A DNA stretch of 64,000 nt from Saccharopolyspora sp. SCSIO 74807 (GCF_037023755.1 NZ_CP146100.1:1366501-1430500), one strand, 5' to 3'. Counted from the stretch's first letter, positions 1 to 9,999 are shown. Translations and numbers: made by a program. The notes: generated from the sequence alone by a model not told the origin.

Positions 1-19
1 GGCGCGGCGACAGCCGCTG

Positions 20-1138
20 TCAGCCGTGCACGCGGCGCAGCCACGACGGCGGATCCGAGATCTCGGCGCGCGTCGGCAGCTGCTCCGGCGACGTCCACAC
101 CGCGTTGAACCCGTCCATGCCCACCTCGCGCACGACGTGCCGGGTGAACGCAGCACCCTCCGCGTACTGCCGCATCTTCGCGTCCACCCCTAGCAGGCTG
201 CGCAGCAGCCGGTCCAGCAATCCGCCACCGTTGCGGCGCTCGGTGAACCTGCGGCGGATGGTGGCCACGCTGGGCACCACCTCCGGCCCGACGGCGTCCA
301 TCACGTGATCGGCGTGGCCTTCCAGCAGCGTGGACAGCGCGAGGATGCGGTCCAGCGCCGCCCGCTGCTCAGGCCCCTGCAGCAGCTCGACCACGCCGAG
401 CACCCCCGGGCTCGACTCCGTCCCGGCCCGCGGCCCGCGCAGCACCGACGGCAACCGCCGCAGCAGCTCGACCAGCGACGAGTCCATGTCCGAGAGCAGC
501 ACCCCGAGACTCTGCGCGAAGTGCTCCCGCAGCCACGGAACCGCGTTGAACTGCAGCCGGTGCGTCGACTCGTGCAGGCACACCCACATCACGAAGTCGT
601 CCGCGGGCACGTCCAACGCCCGCTGCGCGGCCACGATGTTCGGCGCCACCAGCAGCAGCCGCCCGGGACGCGTGCCGCGGGAACTCGGCAGGAACGGGTC
701 GTACTGCCCGAGGACCTTCGTGCCCAGGTACGACAGCACGAGTCCGGTTTGCAGCCCGGCGCCGCGCGCACCGAGGCCGCTGAGCAGATCAGCGCCGAGC
801 GCGCCGGGACGACCGGCCGAGCGCAGCGCCACACCGGTCAACTCGGACAGCCCGTGCGCGGCCGCGCGCACCCATTCCGGCCGGTCGACCACATCGCCCT
901 GCAACACCGGCAGGTCCAGGCCCAAGCCGGTCAGTTCGCGCACGTGCGACTCCGCCGCGACGCTGGCCCGCCGCAGATCGCGCACCGCGCGGTCCGCTTC
1001 TTCCCGAGGCACGTCCGGGCCGCTGGACATCAGCCGGGCCGCGGTCGCCGCGGCCAGGTCCCAATCCAGCGTGCGATCCGCTCCGGTCGAGCCGTTGTCG
1101 GGAGTGCTCGGCGGCAAAGTGGCGGATCGCGAAGTCAC
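20..1138 (-). CDS. Zinc-dependent metalloprotease, DUF2342 family
   Basis: A 372-residue protein with an HExxH zinc site at residues 189-193 (HESTH) and a likely third ligand, Glu273, in LLEGHADH. This is the pattern of the actinobacterial DUF2342 family, often labelled coenzyme F420 biosynthesis-associated, though no substrate is established. No signal peptide is visible, so it is probably cytoplasmic. The GTG at 1138 is chosen because the reading frame continues open far upstream through antisense of dacB and this is the first start after the dacB stop. It lies 119 bp downstream of dacB in the same direction, matching the order Rv3627c (dacB) then Rv3626c in mycobacteria. Short imperfect repeats fill the gap between them. 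Confidence 0.85.
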   Translation of the reverse strand: MTSRSATLPPSTPDNGSTGADRTLDWDLAAATAARLMSSGPDVPREEADRAVRDLRRASVAAESHVRELTGLGLDLPVLQGDVVDRPEWVRAAAHGLSELTGVALRSAGRPGALGADLLSGLGARGAGLQTGLVLSYLGTKVLGQYDPFLPSSRGTRPGRLLLVAPNIVAAQRALDVPADDFVMWVCLHESTHRLQFNAVPWLREHFAQSLGVLLSDMDSSLVELLRRLPSVLRGPRAGTESSPGVLGVVELLQGPEQRAALDRILALSTLLEGHADHVMDAVGPEVVPSVATIRRRFTERRNGGGLLDRLLRSLLGVDAKMRQYAEGAAFTRHVVREVGMDGFNAVWTSPEQLPTRAEISDPPSWLRRVHG

Positions 1139-1171
1139 AGCACCGACCGTACCCCCGGTGCCCTGCGCACC

Positions 1172-1239
1172 GACACTTCCGCGCGCTGCGCAGCGACATT
1201 CCACGTGCAGGGCACGGACACTCCCACGTGCAGCGCACG
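1172..1239. repeat. Three imperfect 22-23 bp tandem repeats between dacB and the metalloprotease gene
   Basis: Three consecutive units begin at 1172, 1195 and 1217. Each starts GACA, runs through a CC..CGTGCAG or CGCTGCGCAG core and ends in GCACG or CAGC. Units 2 and 3 share a CACGTGCAG core. Each unit is partly self-complementary. The array fills most of the gap between two co-directional genes, so it may act as a processing or attenuation element. That role is inference. Confidence 0.75.
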
Positions 1240-1257
1240 GAACCCGCGCGGAGCCGC

Positions 1258-4200
1258 TCAGCGGCAGCCGCACTCCCGCAACGCGGAGGCGACCTTGTCC
1301 AGCGCGGGACGCAGCACGCCGGAGCTTCCGGTGTGGTTGGACATGAACGCGAACACCAGCAACCGGCCGTCCCGGGTGACCACCGACCCGGCCAAGCCGT
1401 TCGCCCCGTCCAGCGTGCCGGTCTTCGCCCGGACCCATCCGCGACCGGAGCTGTCCGCGTACCGGTCGCCGAGGCTGCCGGAACCGCCCGCCACCGGCAG
1501 CCCGGTCAGCAGCTCGCGCAGCTTCGCCGACTTGTCCGACGCCCCGCCGGTCGAGCCGGAACCGCCGTTCGCGTTCGCCCCGCCGGTCGAGTTCGCCGCG
1601 GCCAGCAGGTTGCCGAGCACCTTCGGCGGGATCTTGTCGTTGGTGGACAACCCGCTGCTGTCGTCCATCCGCACGCCGGTCAGGTCGAAACCGTTGCGCT
1701 GCAGCACTTCGCGCACCGCCTGGGTGGCGCCGGCGAACGACGGCTCGTTGCCGTTCTTGATGGCGACTTCCCTGCCGAGCGCTTCGGCCAGCACGTTGTC
1801 CGAGTGCAGCAGGGTCGTCTCGACCATCTTGCGCACCGTCGGCGATTCGACCTGGCCGAGGCTCTGCGCGTTCGGCCCGGCGCTGGCCTCCGAGACCGCC
1901 GAGGACGGCAGCCCGAGCAGCTTCGCGAGCTCCTGCCCCGTCTGCTGCGCCGGGGTTTCGGTGCGGGGGCTGTAGTCCTCCTTCGGATTCTTCCGCCCGC
2001 CGTCGAGCATCACCGGCTCCATCGGCGACATCTGCCCGCCCGCGATGTCCGTCGGCAGCCAGCCGGGCGCCAGCTTCGGGCCCTTGTAGCGGCTGTTGTC
2101 GACCTTGACCGAGGTGACCTGCCCACCGGTCGCCGCCCGCACCTGCGCGGCCAGATCGGCGAGGTGCGCCGCGCCCGGGTACACCGACTCGTCCCCCGCG
2201 GGCAGGCTGGAGAGCGTGGGGTCGCCACCGCCGACGAGCACCACGCTGCCCGGCTCCGACCCGCGCACCACCTTGGTGGTGAACCGCGACTCGTGGTCGA
2301 GCGTGAGCATCGCCGCGCTCATCGTCAGCAGCTTGCCGGTGGAGGCGGGCGTCAGCGGTTGCGACGCCCCGCGGTCCCACAGCGTGCGGCCGGTCGCCGG
2401 ATCGAGCACCACACCGCCGAACGGCGCCAGCACCGGGTTCGAGGCCGGGCCGTTCAGCGCCGCGTCCAGCGTGGCCGAAGCCGGTTCCGGAGCCGAGGAG
2501 CCGACCGGCTTGATCGACGGGCTCAACCGCACCGGCGCAGGCGGATCGGCGATCTGCGCGGCGGAAATGCCGTCGATCGCTGCGGGCACGCCGATCGCGG
2601 CGCCGACGCCGAGCACCACCACGACCGCCACGGCCAGCACGCCGCGGAACCGCTTCCGGCGCGGTTCCTCCGCAGCGGGCTCGGCTGGTTCGGCGGGTTC
2701 GGGGTGGAGGTCCGGCTCGTGCTCGGCGGGCGTCACCCGCTGCGGCGCCGCCCGGTACGGCCCGGGCGCTTGGGACGGCGCACCCGCGAAGTCCTGCGGG
2801 TGCGCCGATCGCGGCGCTGCGGCGGGCGGTGCCTGCCTGGCCTGCGGCGACGGGAAGTGGTGCGGCTGAGCGGCCGGCGGCGCAGGCTGCGCAGGCGGCC
2901 CTGGCCGCGGCGGTGCGCTGAAGTCCGGGATGCGGAACTGCTGGGTGGTCTCGGTGTCCGAGGGCGCCTCGACCGGTTCGGGCGCTGGCGGGACGACCGG
3001 TATCCGGGTCGTCGCAGGCCCGCCGTCGTCGTTCCGGTCCGCGGCGGAACCCTGCTCGGTGGGCCGCTGCTCGGTGGGCCCGCCTTCCTGCCTGGCCACC
3101 TCGCGTTCCAGGTCGGCGACGCTGAACTGCTGGGTGTCCTCGATCGGCTTCAGCTGCTGCGTCCGCTCGACGTCGGAGGGCGGCGGCGCCTCCCGCAGCG
3201 GACCGCTCGCGAGCCCACCGCCGCGGGTGCCGATCGGGTCCGAACCGGAGTCCGCGGAGAAGGCGGAATCGACCGGCTCCTCCGGCGCGGGCGGCGCGGT
3301 GTCCGCACCGGGGAACGACGGGTCCGCTGCGGGCGTGCCTGCGGAGCCGGGGGCGATCGGGACGTCGATGCGCTGCTGCTCGGCGGTGGCCCACTCGCCT
3401 TCATCGGGCGTCGCCCCGGTCTGGTCGACCTCCGGTGCGGTCGCGGCGGGCGCGGGCGGCGAGGTGTCCTCGCGCTGCGCGGTGTCCGCTGGCGCGTCGA
3501 TGTCGTCGAGATCGATGCGGCCGGTGGCTTGGCCGGTGAAGCCGGGCTGGGAGCCGTCTTCCCGCGTCGGAGTCTCGTCGTGCTCGGGCGCGGCTGCCGC
3601 TGAACCGGCGGCATCATCGGCCGGGACCGAGTCGACCGCGGTGGGATCCGCAGCAGGCTCATCCGCGAGCGGCTCGGCCGCCGCTGCAGCGCCTTCGGCC
3701 GGGACCGACTCGGCCGCTGTGGTCGGCTCGGTGAACGGGGCTGGCTCGGTGAACGGGGCTGGGTCGGTGAACGGGGCTGGGTCGGTAAACGGGGCCGACT
3801 CGGCATCCGCACCGCGCTCGACCGCTGCCGAGTCGCCCACGACCGGATCGGCCGCGGTTGGATCGACCTCCGCCGGCTCGGCCGGCGCGGAGTCCGCGTC
3901 GCGTTCGCCCGCCACCGGCTCGGTCACGGCAGGAACCTCGTCCTGCTCGACCGTCTCGAACCGGCCGGTCACCTGCGTGGCGGACTCGTCGGTCTCCTCC
4001 CGGTCCGAGACCGAGCCGTCCTCGGCGCCCTCCCCGGCATCTTCGTCGACGACCTCGAACTTCCCGGTCGCCTGCCCGTCCGGGTCGGCGGTACCGGTGA
4101 TCTGCTGAGTTCCCGCGCTGCTACCGGCCGCTCGGGGCGACTCCGCCGCTGCCTGTTCGTCGGAGGCGCCGAGCGGTCCGGTCGCCTGCGCGTCTTCGTC

Positions 4201-5820
4201 CGGCCCGTCGGGTTCGGCGTTCGGAGCTCGAACGGCCTGGTCGGGTTCTGCAGCCGCGTCCGGCCGCTCGTCCGAGGACCGGCCGGTGTCCTCGCCGTCC
4301 TGGTCGGCGCGGTCGTGATCAGCGTCATCCTGGCTGGCACCGTGCTGGTCGTCGCTGTCTTGACCAGAGCGGTCCCGGCCGTCGCCGTCCTGTTCGTCTC
4401 GGCCCTGATCCGCGCGGCCCTGATCGGCGCGTCCCTGACCAGCACTTACCTGATCGGAACCTTCCTGGTCGGCGCGGTCCGGATCAGCACCGCCCGCGCT
4501 GACACCGTCCGCGTCGGCGGAGTCCTCGGCCGCCACCCCGTCCGCGGAGCGCTCGGGCGCGCGATCGATCCGCCCCGTCGCGAAGCGCGCAGTGGCCCGG
4601 CCGGAGCCCTCGGCCGCTCGTCGATCGGTCGGCCCCTGCTCGGCGGTCCGGACACCGCCGGTCGCCGCGCTGCTCGGGCCTGCCGGGTCCTGCTCGCCGG
4701 TCGCCGGATCGACCGGCCCGGTCTCCGCGTCCTGCCCGGTGCCGGATTCCTGCTCGGCAGCCCCGGAATTCCGGTCCACCGTCCCGGACCGACCGGTCAC
4801 CTCTTCCGGGCCGGCACCGCCCTCGGCACTCCGGCCGGAATCGGCGTCCACCTCGGGTGAAGCCCGGGACCGGCTGCCGTCGGCCGTCGCGTCCCGCTCG
4901 TCCTCGCCGGTGTCCGGCTGCCCGTTGCTCCGCTCCTCGGTTCCGCTCTCCGCCGGGCTCGCCACCTGGTCCACCGCCTGGCCCGCCCAGCCGGATGCAC
5001 GCTGCGGCTCCGCGGCTTCCGCGGCGGGCGCTTCAGCAGCCGTCGAGTCGGACCGCGCGCCCACTTCCTCGGACGAACCGTGCGTTTCCCCCACGCCGGA
5101 ATCGTCGTCCGCGGCATCGGATTCCACGGCATCGGATTCGGGGACATCGGATTCGGGCGCCGAGACATCCTCGTCGGCAGCTACCTGCCCGTCCTGATCC
5201 GCCGTCCGGGCCACGGGCTCCTCGGAGGAACCCGCGCGGTCGTCATCCGCCGCGTCTGATCCCTCGGAGCTCGCACGCGCACCGGAGTCCTGCTCGGCCC
5301 CGGCGTCATCAGTGGGCAGTTCGCCGACCATCGGCGCCGCGAACGCACCACGACGCTGCGCGGAACTCGGCGCCGAGGTAGCGCCGAACAGCCCAGAACC
5401 CGCCTGCCAACCGGAAAAATCCTGCGCAGCGGCCTGCCGCTGGGCGCTGTCCGTGCCGGAATCCGCCGCAGCATCCGACGAACGCTCCGCGGACCCGGCG
5501 GCTTCGTCGTGCGAGGAACCTTCCGATCGCCCGGTCTCGTCCGGCTGCTCCGATCCTTGACCGTCCGCGAGATCTCCGGAAACCCGCGTGCCACCGCCGT
5601 TGTCCGCCCCGCCGCGCACGTCCCCCGCGAGCGTCTTGGCGCCGGCCGACCGGCCACCCGACTCCGGCTCGCCGGACGGCGAGCGCTGCTCCGGGCGCGT
5701 GGTGTCCGCGTCCGCGCTCGCCTGGTCCCCGGCCCCCGTCTTCGACGTTCGCGCGGAGTCCGAGTGCTGCTCGCGATCGGGATCGGACACCTCACCCCGG
5801 ATGCTGTGGGGTTCGGGCAC
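1258..5820 (-). CDS. dacB: D-alanyl-D-alanine carboxypeptidase/endopeptidase (PBP4, peptidase S13) with a giant N-terminal extension
   Basis: A 1520-residue protein. The catalytic C-terminus (about residues 1083-1520) carries the penicillin-binding triad: S1160-TGK, S1340-DN and K1466-TG. A single membrane segment at about 1061-1082 follows an RRKRFR stop, so residues 1-1055 should be cytoplasmic and the enzyme extracellular, trimming or cleaving peptidoglycan. The extension is acidic and rich in Ala, Asp, Glu, Gln, Ser, Pro and Thr, with no recognisable domain. It contains repeated TG(R/K)(F/I) and TQQ(F/L) motifs and a run of PAPFT(D/E) hexapeptides. PBP4 enzymes are usually about 400-500 residues. 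The GTG at 5820 is preceded by a strong GAGGAGGAG Shine-Dalgarno; the open frame upstream runs antisense into ppa. It is divergent from ppa, as in mycobacteria. Confidence 0.9.
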   Translation of the reverse strand: MPEPHSIRGEVSDPDREQHSDSARTSKTGAGDQASADADTTRPEQRSPSGEPESGGRSAGAKTLAGDVRGGADNGGGTRVSGDLADGQGSEQPDETGRSEGSSHDEAAGSAERSSDAAADSGTDSAQRQAAAQDFSGWQAGSGLFGATSAPSSAQRRGAFAAPMVGELPTDDAGAEQDSGARASSEGSDAADDDRAGSSEEPVARTADQDGQVAADEDVSAPESDVPESDAVESDAADDDSGVGETHGSSEEVGARSDSTAAEAPAAEAAEPQRASGWAGQAVDQVASPAESGTEERSNGQPDTGEDERDATADGSRSRASPEVDADSGRSAEGGAGPEEVTGRSGTVDRNSGAAEQESGTGQDAETGPVDPATGEQDPAGPSSAATGGVRTAEQGPTDRRAAEGSGRATARFATGRIDRAPERSADGVAAEDSADADGVSAGGADPDRADQEGSDQVSAGQGRADQGRADQGRDEQDGDGRDRSGQDSDDQHGASQDDADHDRADQDGEDTGRSSDERPDAAAEPDQAVRAPNAEPDGPDEDAQATGPLGASDEQAAAESPRAAGSSAGTQQITGTADPDGQATGKFEVVDEDAGEGAEDGSVSDREETDESATQVTGRFETVEQDEVPAVTEPVAGERDADSAPAEPAEVDPTAADPVVGDSAAVERGADAESAPFTDPAPFTDPAPFTEPAPFTEPTTAAESVPAEGAAAAAEPLADEPAADPTAVDSVPADDAAGSAAAAPEHDETPTREDGSQPGFTGQATGRIDLDDIDAPADTAQREDTSPPAPAATAPEVDQTGATPDEGEWATAEQQRIDVPIAPGSAGTPAADPSFPGADTAPPAPEEPVDSAFSADSGSDPIGTRGGGLASGPLREAPPPSDVERTQQLKPIEDTQQFSVADLEREVARQEGGPTEQRPTEQGSAADRNDDGGPATTRIPVVPPAPEPVEAPSDTETTQQFRIPDFSAPPRPGPPAQPAPPAAQPHHFPSPQARQAPPAAAPRSAHPQDFAGAPSQAPGPYRAAPQRVTPAEHEPDLHPEPAEPAEPAAEEPRRKRFRGVLAVAVVVVLGVGAAIGVPAAIDGISAAQIADPPAPVRLSPSIKPVGSSAPEPASATLDAALNGPASNPVLAPFGGVVLDPATGRTLWDRGASQPLTPASTGKLLTMSAAMLTLDHESRFTTKVVRGSEPGSVVLVGGGDPTLSSLPAGDESVYPGAAHLADLAAQVRAATGGQVTSVKVDNSRYKGPKLAPGWLPTDIAGGQMSPMEPVMLDGGRKNPKEDYSPRTETPAQQTGQELAKLLGLPSSAVSEASAGPNAQSLGQVESPTVRKMVETTLLHSDNVLAEALGREVAIKNGNEPSFAGATQAVREVLQRNGFDLTGVRMDDSSGLSTNDKIPPKVLGNLLAAANSTGGANANGGSGSTGGASDKSAKLRELLTGLPVAGGSGSLGDRYADSSGRGWVRAKTGTLDGANGLAGSVVTRDGRLLVFAFMSNHTGSSGVLRPALDKVASALRECGCR
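3725..3796. repeat. 18-bp tandem repeat, four units, inside dacB
   Basis: Four in-frame units of 18 bp start at 3725, 3743, 3761 and 3779. The first two are identical, the third differs by one base and the fourth by a few. They encode PAPFT(D/E) hexapeptides in the disordered part of DacB, a likely site of copy-number variation. Confidence 0.9.
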
Positions 5821-6094
5821 GGGCTCCTCCTCGACGGGTGGACAGATTGCCAGATGCGAGCTGCCGCACTGCGGTGGGGCCGGGCGCGCGGCCGTGGTCC
5901 ACACTAGACGTGGTCGTGCCGCGGCACGGGCGGCCGCTGTCGACTCGTCGGGCCTGGTGGCCTGCGAGGTGGCACCGCGCAGTGCCCGGCAGGCGCGCCG
6001 CGGGCCGGACGCCGACCGGCGTGGCAGCGGCGGGCCGCAACCGGTCGGGCGAGAGTCTCGACGAGCAAGCTGGCGAGAACGAGTGAGGAACCGC

Positions 6095-6586
6095 GTGGAG
6101 TTCGACGTCCTTATCGAAATCCCCAAGGGGAGCCGGAACAAGTACGAAGTGGACCACAAGACGGGCCGGATCCGGCTGGACCGCACGTTGTTCACCGCAA
6201 CCCAGTACCCGGCCGACTACGGCTACGTGGAGCACACCCTCGGCGAGGACGGGGATCCGCTGGACGCGCTGGTGCTGGTGCAGGAACCGACGTTCCCCGG
6301 CTGCCTGATCACCGCCCGCGCGGTCGGCATGTTCCGGATGCGGGACGAGAAGGGCGGCGATGACAAGCTCATCTGCGTGCCCTCGGACGACCCGCGCCAG
6401 GAGCACCTGCGCGACATCCACCACCTGGCGGAGTTCTACAAGCTGGAGATCCAGCACTTCTTCGAGGTCTACAAGGATCTGGAGCCGGGCAAGAGCGTGG
6501 AGGGCGCCACCTGGGTCGGCCGGACCGAGGCGGAGGAGGAGATCCACCGCTCCTACCGGCGCGCCAAGGAGCACGGCGAGCACTGA
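6095..6586 (+). CDS. ppa: Inorganic pyrophosphatase (soluble, family I)
   Basis: A 163-residue cytoplasmic enzyme that hydrolyses pyrophosphate to two phosphates and so pulls biosynthetic reactions forward. It has the family I sequence [10 protein letters not shown] near residues 37-46 and the signature [11 protein letters not shown], whose acidic residues bind the metal ions, followed by [13 protein letters not shown]. Length and order are normal for the family. The GTG at 6095 is used because GAGGAA lies just upstream and the protein then begins exactly where family members begin; the longer open frame is not needed. It is divergent from dacB across 274 bp and ends at a strong hairpin. Confidence 0.95.
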   Translation: MEFDVLIEIPKGSRNKYEVDHKTGRIRLDRTLFTATQYPADYGYVEHTLGEDGDPLDALVLVQEPTFPGCLITARAVGMFRMRDEKGGDDKLICVPSDDPRQEHLRDIHHLAEFYKLEIQHFFEVYKDLEPGKSVEGATWVGRTEAEEEIHRSYRRAKEHGEH

Positions 6587-6600
6587 ACCGCGCTCGCACC

Positions 6601-6633
6601 GAAGGCCCTCACCTCGCCGGGGTGAGGGCCTTC
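6601..6633. terminator. Bidirectional terminator between ppa and the facing gene
   Basis: A perfect 13-bp stem (6601-6613 with 6621-6633) around a 7-nt loop sits 14 bp after the ppa stop and before the stop of the convergent gene. There is no long T-run, as is common in high-GC actinobacteria. Confidence 0.85.
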
Positions 6634-6682
6634 GTCGTGCCGGGCGGGCCGTCCCCGGATTCGGGGTGCGGGGACGGCGCCG

Positions 6683-8203
6683 CTAGCTCCTGCGGCGCGG
6701 GACCGCGGCGACCAGCACGCCGCCCAGCAGCAGGAGCCCGGCACCGGTCCAGAACAGCGGAATCGTGTAGTAGGCACCGCTGGTCTTCGCCAGCGGCGGC
6801 GCAGCAGCGCCCTCCGCGGGCGGGTCCGCAGGCGCGGGGAGCGGCTGCTGCCCGCACTGCACACCGCCTTCGGGCGCACCGGCCTGCGCCGACTGCTCCC
6901 CGAACGAGATGTCGGCCAGCGCGGCACCGGGCATCCCCAGCGCATCGGCAGGCAGCACCTTCAGCTCGAACAACCGCGCATCGGCGCTGAGTTCGGTGCC
7001 GTCGGCCTGCTGCGTCAGCGATCCGAGGTTCAGCCGCAGCACCCCGAGGTCGAGCATCCGGCTGTTCAGCGCGTCGCCGACGACCGGCAGCCGATCCGAT
7101 CCCGGCGGCATCCCGATCGGCAGGTCCTGCGTCGGGTGCGCCGCGTCGAGCACCGCCAATTCCCGGCCGCCCTGCGAGACCCGCAGCACCGGCGCCGAGT
7201 AGTCGACGCTGGAGGTCGCGGGATCGCCGGTGGCGGTGACCGTCAGCTTCGGCGCGCTGACCACGTCGACCCGCACCTCCTGCGGCGTCCCGGCGAGCAG
7301 CTGGACGCTGGCGGGCTGCATCTCGGAGGTGGACCGCACCGCCTTGCCCGCCGCGCCCGGCACGTCCACCAGCTCGATGCGGGAGTGCGCGCGGATCGAC
7401 TGCGGCACGTTGAGCAGCGAGCCGTTGCCCGATTCGTCCGGCGCACCGCCGGAGAGCAGACCGCCGAGCGTGGCGCCCTTCCCACCATCGAGCATCGCGC
7501 GCAGCTCGGCGGTCTTCGCCTGGGCCGAGCCCGGGTCGCTCGCCAGCCGGTCGAACTCCTGCGGGGTGTCCGGCATCGCGGGCAGCGCGTTGACCGCGGA
7601 AACGCTCGCGACCGAGGTGTCCGCATCGGAGATCGGGGACACGCACGGCCCCTGCAGCTCGTCCCACCTCGCGTGCGCACTTCCTTGCACCGCACCGAGT
7701 TTCAGCACCGAGTCGGCAGGCGACGGAGGCGGCCCGAAGCCGGTCGCGGTCGGTTCGGGGTGGTCCGGCAGCGCCGTCTGGTTCACCGACACCCCGGGAA
7801 CCTGGATCGGGTTGCCCGCGATCGCCGCACCGAACGGCGCGGCTTCCGCGACCGAGCGCTCCTGCGCCAGGTAAGTCCCCGAGTCCGCCTTCGCGGTGGC
7901 CAGCCCCATGCCGGCTTCCGCCACGGACTGGTTCGGCACCTGCTGTCCGTCGATGATCGAGTCCCCGGGCACGGTGCCCGGCAGCACCCGCACCACCCCG
8001 ATGCCGGTGCCGGCTTCCGCCACGATCGGCCCCGGCGGCGGTACCGGCGGGCCGGAGGACGCGGGCGGCTGGTTCGGATCCTCGGGGATCGGAATGGGCG
8101 TCGTGGTGGTCTCCGCGAACGCGGCCGGCACGCTCAGCCCGGCGATGGCCAGCGACACCGTCGTGCAAGCGGCGAAGCGGCGCAGCGGTCGGTTCGATCG
8201 CAT
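6683..8203 (-). CDS. Secreted protein with a C-terminal membrane anchor, function unknown
   Basis: A 506-residue protein. It begins with a signal peptide (MRSNR, a hydrophobic stretch, then AFAETT) and ends in a hydrophobic segment followed by AVPRRRS, which suggests a surface protein held by a C-terminal membrane anchor. There is no LPxTG motif. The middle has three copies of a VAEA motif near the N-terminus and looks beta-rich. I do not recognise a family. The ATG at 8203 has GGAGG eight bases upstream; a longer frame starting at 8236 lacks this support. It faces ppa across a shared terminator and is transcribed away from tRNA-Thr. Confidence 0.75.
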   Translation of the reverse strand: MRSNRPLRRFAACTTVSLAIAGLSVPAAFAETTTTPIPIPEDPNQPPASSGPPVPPPGPIVAEAGTGIGVVRVLPGTVPGDSIIDGQQVPNQSVAEAGMGLATAKADSGTYLAQERSVAEAAPFGAAIAGNPIQVPGVSVNQTALPDHPEPTATGFGPPPSPADSVLKLGAVQGSAHARWDELQGPCVSPISDADTSVASVSAVNALPAMPDTPQEFDRLASDPGSAQAKTAELRAMLDGGKGATLGGLLSGGAPDESGNGSLLNVPQSIRAHSRIELVDVPGAAGKAVRSTSEMQPASVQLLAGTPQEVRVDVVSAPKLTVTATGDPATSSVDYSAPVLRVSQGGRELAVLDAAHPTQDLPIGMPPGSDRLPVVGDALNSRMLDLGVLRLNLGSLTQQADGTELSADARLFELKVLPADALGMPGAALADISFGEQSAQAGAPEGGVQCGQQPLPAPADPPAEGAAAPPLAKTSGAYYTIPLFWTGAGLLLLGGVLVAAVPRRRS

Positions 8204-8330
8204 CGCGAAGACCTCCGTTGGTCGGATCGGTGACACGTATCACCGATCAGCACAACGACGCGCCCTGGCCGGGGTGACGGCCCGATTGCCGCGTGTGCAC
8301 GTCCGCTCGCCGCTCGCGACCGCCTCCGAA

Positions 8331-8367
8331 CCTCCCCTCCGTCGGAGCCCTCCCCTCCGTCGGAGCC
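8331..8367. repeat. 18-bp direct duplication upstream of tRNA-Thr
   Basis: The block CCTCCCCTCCGTCGGAG occurs twice in tandem (from 8331 and from 8349), just upstream of the TACACT -10 box (8383-8388) of the tRNA gene. Confidence 0.7.
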
Positions 8368-8399
8368 GTCGCGTCGCCCCGCTACACTGGCCGCGCAAC

Positions 8400-8473
8400 G
8401 CCGCCTTAGCTCAGTCGGACAGAGCGACGCACTCGTAATGCGTAGGTCGCGGGTTCGATTCCCGCAGGCGGCT
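8400..8473 (+). tRNA. tRNA-Thr (anticodon CGT)
   Basis: A 74-nt cloverleaf. The acceptor stem is GCCGCCT/AGGCGGC, the anticodon stem ACGCA/TGCGT encloses loop CTCGTAA, and the T arm is GCGGG-TTCGATT-CCCGC. The loop gives anticodon CGT, which reads ACG (Thr). The 3' CCA is not encoded. A TACACT -10 element lies 11 bp upstream of the mature 5' end and a hairpin follows downstream. Confidence 0.95.
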
Positions 8474-8480
8474 CCGCGCA

Positions 8481-8511
8481 CAGCCCCTTTCCGGACTCCG
8501 GGAGGGGGCTG
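8481..8511 (+). terminator. Terminator of tRNA-Thr
   Basis: CAGCCCC pairs with GGGGCTG, with an inner CCGG/CCGG stem, and TTT follows. It starts 7 bp after the tRNA. Confidence 0.75.
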
Positions 8512-9030
8512 TTTCGCGTCCGGCTCGCCGTGGTGCGGTCCGGGCGACCGCAGGACCATGGACGGGTAGGCGTGAACGGCTTGATCAAGTTCCAAGTCGG
8601 AACAATCGGCAAGAAATTTCGTTCTGGATCGTTCCGCTTTTATTCGGAATTCCTAAATCGCACACAGCAGAAGTTCCAACACGAACAACCGCGGTGAACT
8701 CCACCGCAGCCACCGAGAACGCCGCTCGGCTCCGCCCCATAGCAGAGTCCGAACGCCGCCGTTCGCGCCCCACGTGATTGAGCCGTTCGGCGGCGCTGCC
8801 AAAGTGGGTCACCCCGATCCGGGGCAAGTAGGGACGGTGACGGACGGCTGGTGGCAACAGCTGTTATCACTGGCGGGTTTCGAAGTCGACATCTCGCGAC
8901 CGGCCTGCAGTGATCACACGGCGCCACCAGGTGTAGGCCGATCAGCCCAATCGACCTTCACCCTTATAGCCGATTGTCGCCGAACTTGGGGAGCTACTTC
9001 GATCACAGTGACGCCGGAAGGATCGATGTG
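8512..9030. other. Intergenic stretch between tRNA-Thr and the SLATT-like gene
   Basis: About 520 bp with noticeably more A and T than its surroundings around 8590-8690. The short open frames here lack Shine-Dalgarno sequences and recognisable content, so I call no gene. A TTATAG/TATAGC element near 8965 could serve as a -10 box for the gene at 9031. No copy of the tRNA 3' end was found that would mark an attachment site. Confidence 0.5.
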
Positions 9031-9870
9031 ATGGAGCGTTGGGACGCGGGCAACGGCACGGGCATCATCGGCGGCGGGGTCATCGCCGGAGAATCCCAGG
9101 CGCAGGACTGGGAACGACGCATCAGCGAGTTGTCCGAGCAGCTCTACCGGGCACGGCTGCTGCAACGCTTCCTGCTGCTCTGGGTCTATCCGGGCAACCT
9201 GGCCCTGTTCGGCATCTCCGCTGCCGGGATCAGCCTGCTCAATCCGCCCGTGGCGGCCACGGTCGCGGCAGTGGTGCTACCGATCGGCTCGGTCGCCGTC
9301 TCCGCCCGGACCGCTTACCGCCAGCATTTCAGGATGCGCTCGGTGGCCACCGAGCTGCGCGAGGTCGAACGGGCGCACCGCGAGCACCAGCTCGACGAGT
9401 GGAACTCCGGTGACCTGCTCGGGATGCGCAAGCGCTACCGGGCGGACCTGCCCGACGTGATCGAGCGCTACCGCGACGAAGCGGGCAGGCACCGCTGGAA
9501 GGACCAGTTCCTGCAGACCGTGGTGATCGTCGGCTCGATCGTCAGCGCCACGGTCACCGCCGCGGGCACTTCGGCCCCCAGTTTCCGCTGGGCAGCTGTT
9601 TGCGTCGGGCTGCTGGTGGCGGTCGCGGCCGCGTTCGGCGGTTACGCCAAGTACCGCGAGCGGGGCGTGAGCCTGCAGCAGACCGCCGATGTACTGGAAC
9701 GCGAATACCATTCGGTCGAATTGCGGGCCGGTCGGTACAGTAGGTTCGAGGACGAAACCGACGCCTACGCCGAATTCGCCGATACCGTGGAATCGTTGCG
9801 CGAGGAGCAGGCCAAGCGCCAACAGCACCTCAACCAATCCGTGGACATCACATCCTTCGCCGGACAGTGA
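9031..9870 (+). CDS. Membrane protein of the SLATT/DUF4231 type
   Basis: A 279-residue protein with two pairs of membrane segments, at about residues 50-95 and 165-210. The second pair is followed by YAKYRERGVSLQQTADVLEREY and a charged tail, the pattern of DUF4231 proteins in the SLATT clan. SLATT proteins are two-helix membrane modules that often act as predicted effectors beside nucleotide-signalling (SMODS/SLOG) genes in bacterial immunity. None of those partners is visible here, so an immune role is only a possibility. GGAAGG at 9016-9021 supports the ATG at 9031; GTG at 9028 is equally close. It is monocistronic, beside a tRNA gene. Confidence 0.65.
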   Translation: MERWDAGNGTGIIGGGVIAGESQAQDWERRISELSEQLYRARLLQRFLLLWVYPGNLALFGISAAGISLLNPPVAATVAAVVLPIGSVAVSARTAYRQHFRMRSVATELREVERAHREHQLDEWNSGDLLGMRKRYRADLPDVIERYRDEAGRHRWKDQFLQTVVIVGSIVSATVTAAGTSAPSFRWAAVCVGLLVAVAAAFGGYAKYRERGVSLQQTADVLEREYHSVELRAGRYSRFEDETDAYAEFADTVESLREEQAKRQQHLNQSVDITSFAGQ

Positions 9871-9999
9871 TCGCGGGACCGTTCGGATCACTCGAAAGTG
9901 AGCGGATTCTGCCCCGTTCCACACACTGCGCGTAGATATTTTCCGAAGGTCGTGATCGCTGATTCGTGGTCGAACCCGGCTCCGTACTCTCCGCCCGGT

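Noticed and set aside
1172-1239. CRISPR-like array between dacB and the metalloprotease gene
   Set aside because: The 22-23 bp units abut with no spacers and no cas genes are present.
1258-3394. Long minus-strand open frame running from the metalloprotease gene through dacB
   Set aside because: Only the part after the GTG at 1138 has family content; the rest is an out-of-frame reading of dacB.
3725-3796. CRISPR-like array
   Set aside because: The repeats are contiguous 18-bp in-frame coding units without spacers.
5821-6195. Upstream extension of the dacB frame
   Set aside because: It runs antisense through the ppa start. The GTG at 5820 has a strong Shine-Dalgarno.
8400-9030. Integrated element at the tRNA-Thr 3' end
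   Set aside because: No integrase and no second copy of the tRNA 3' end were found in the window.
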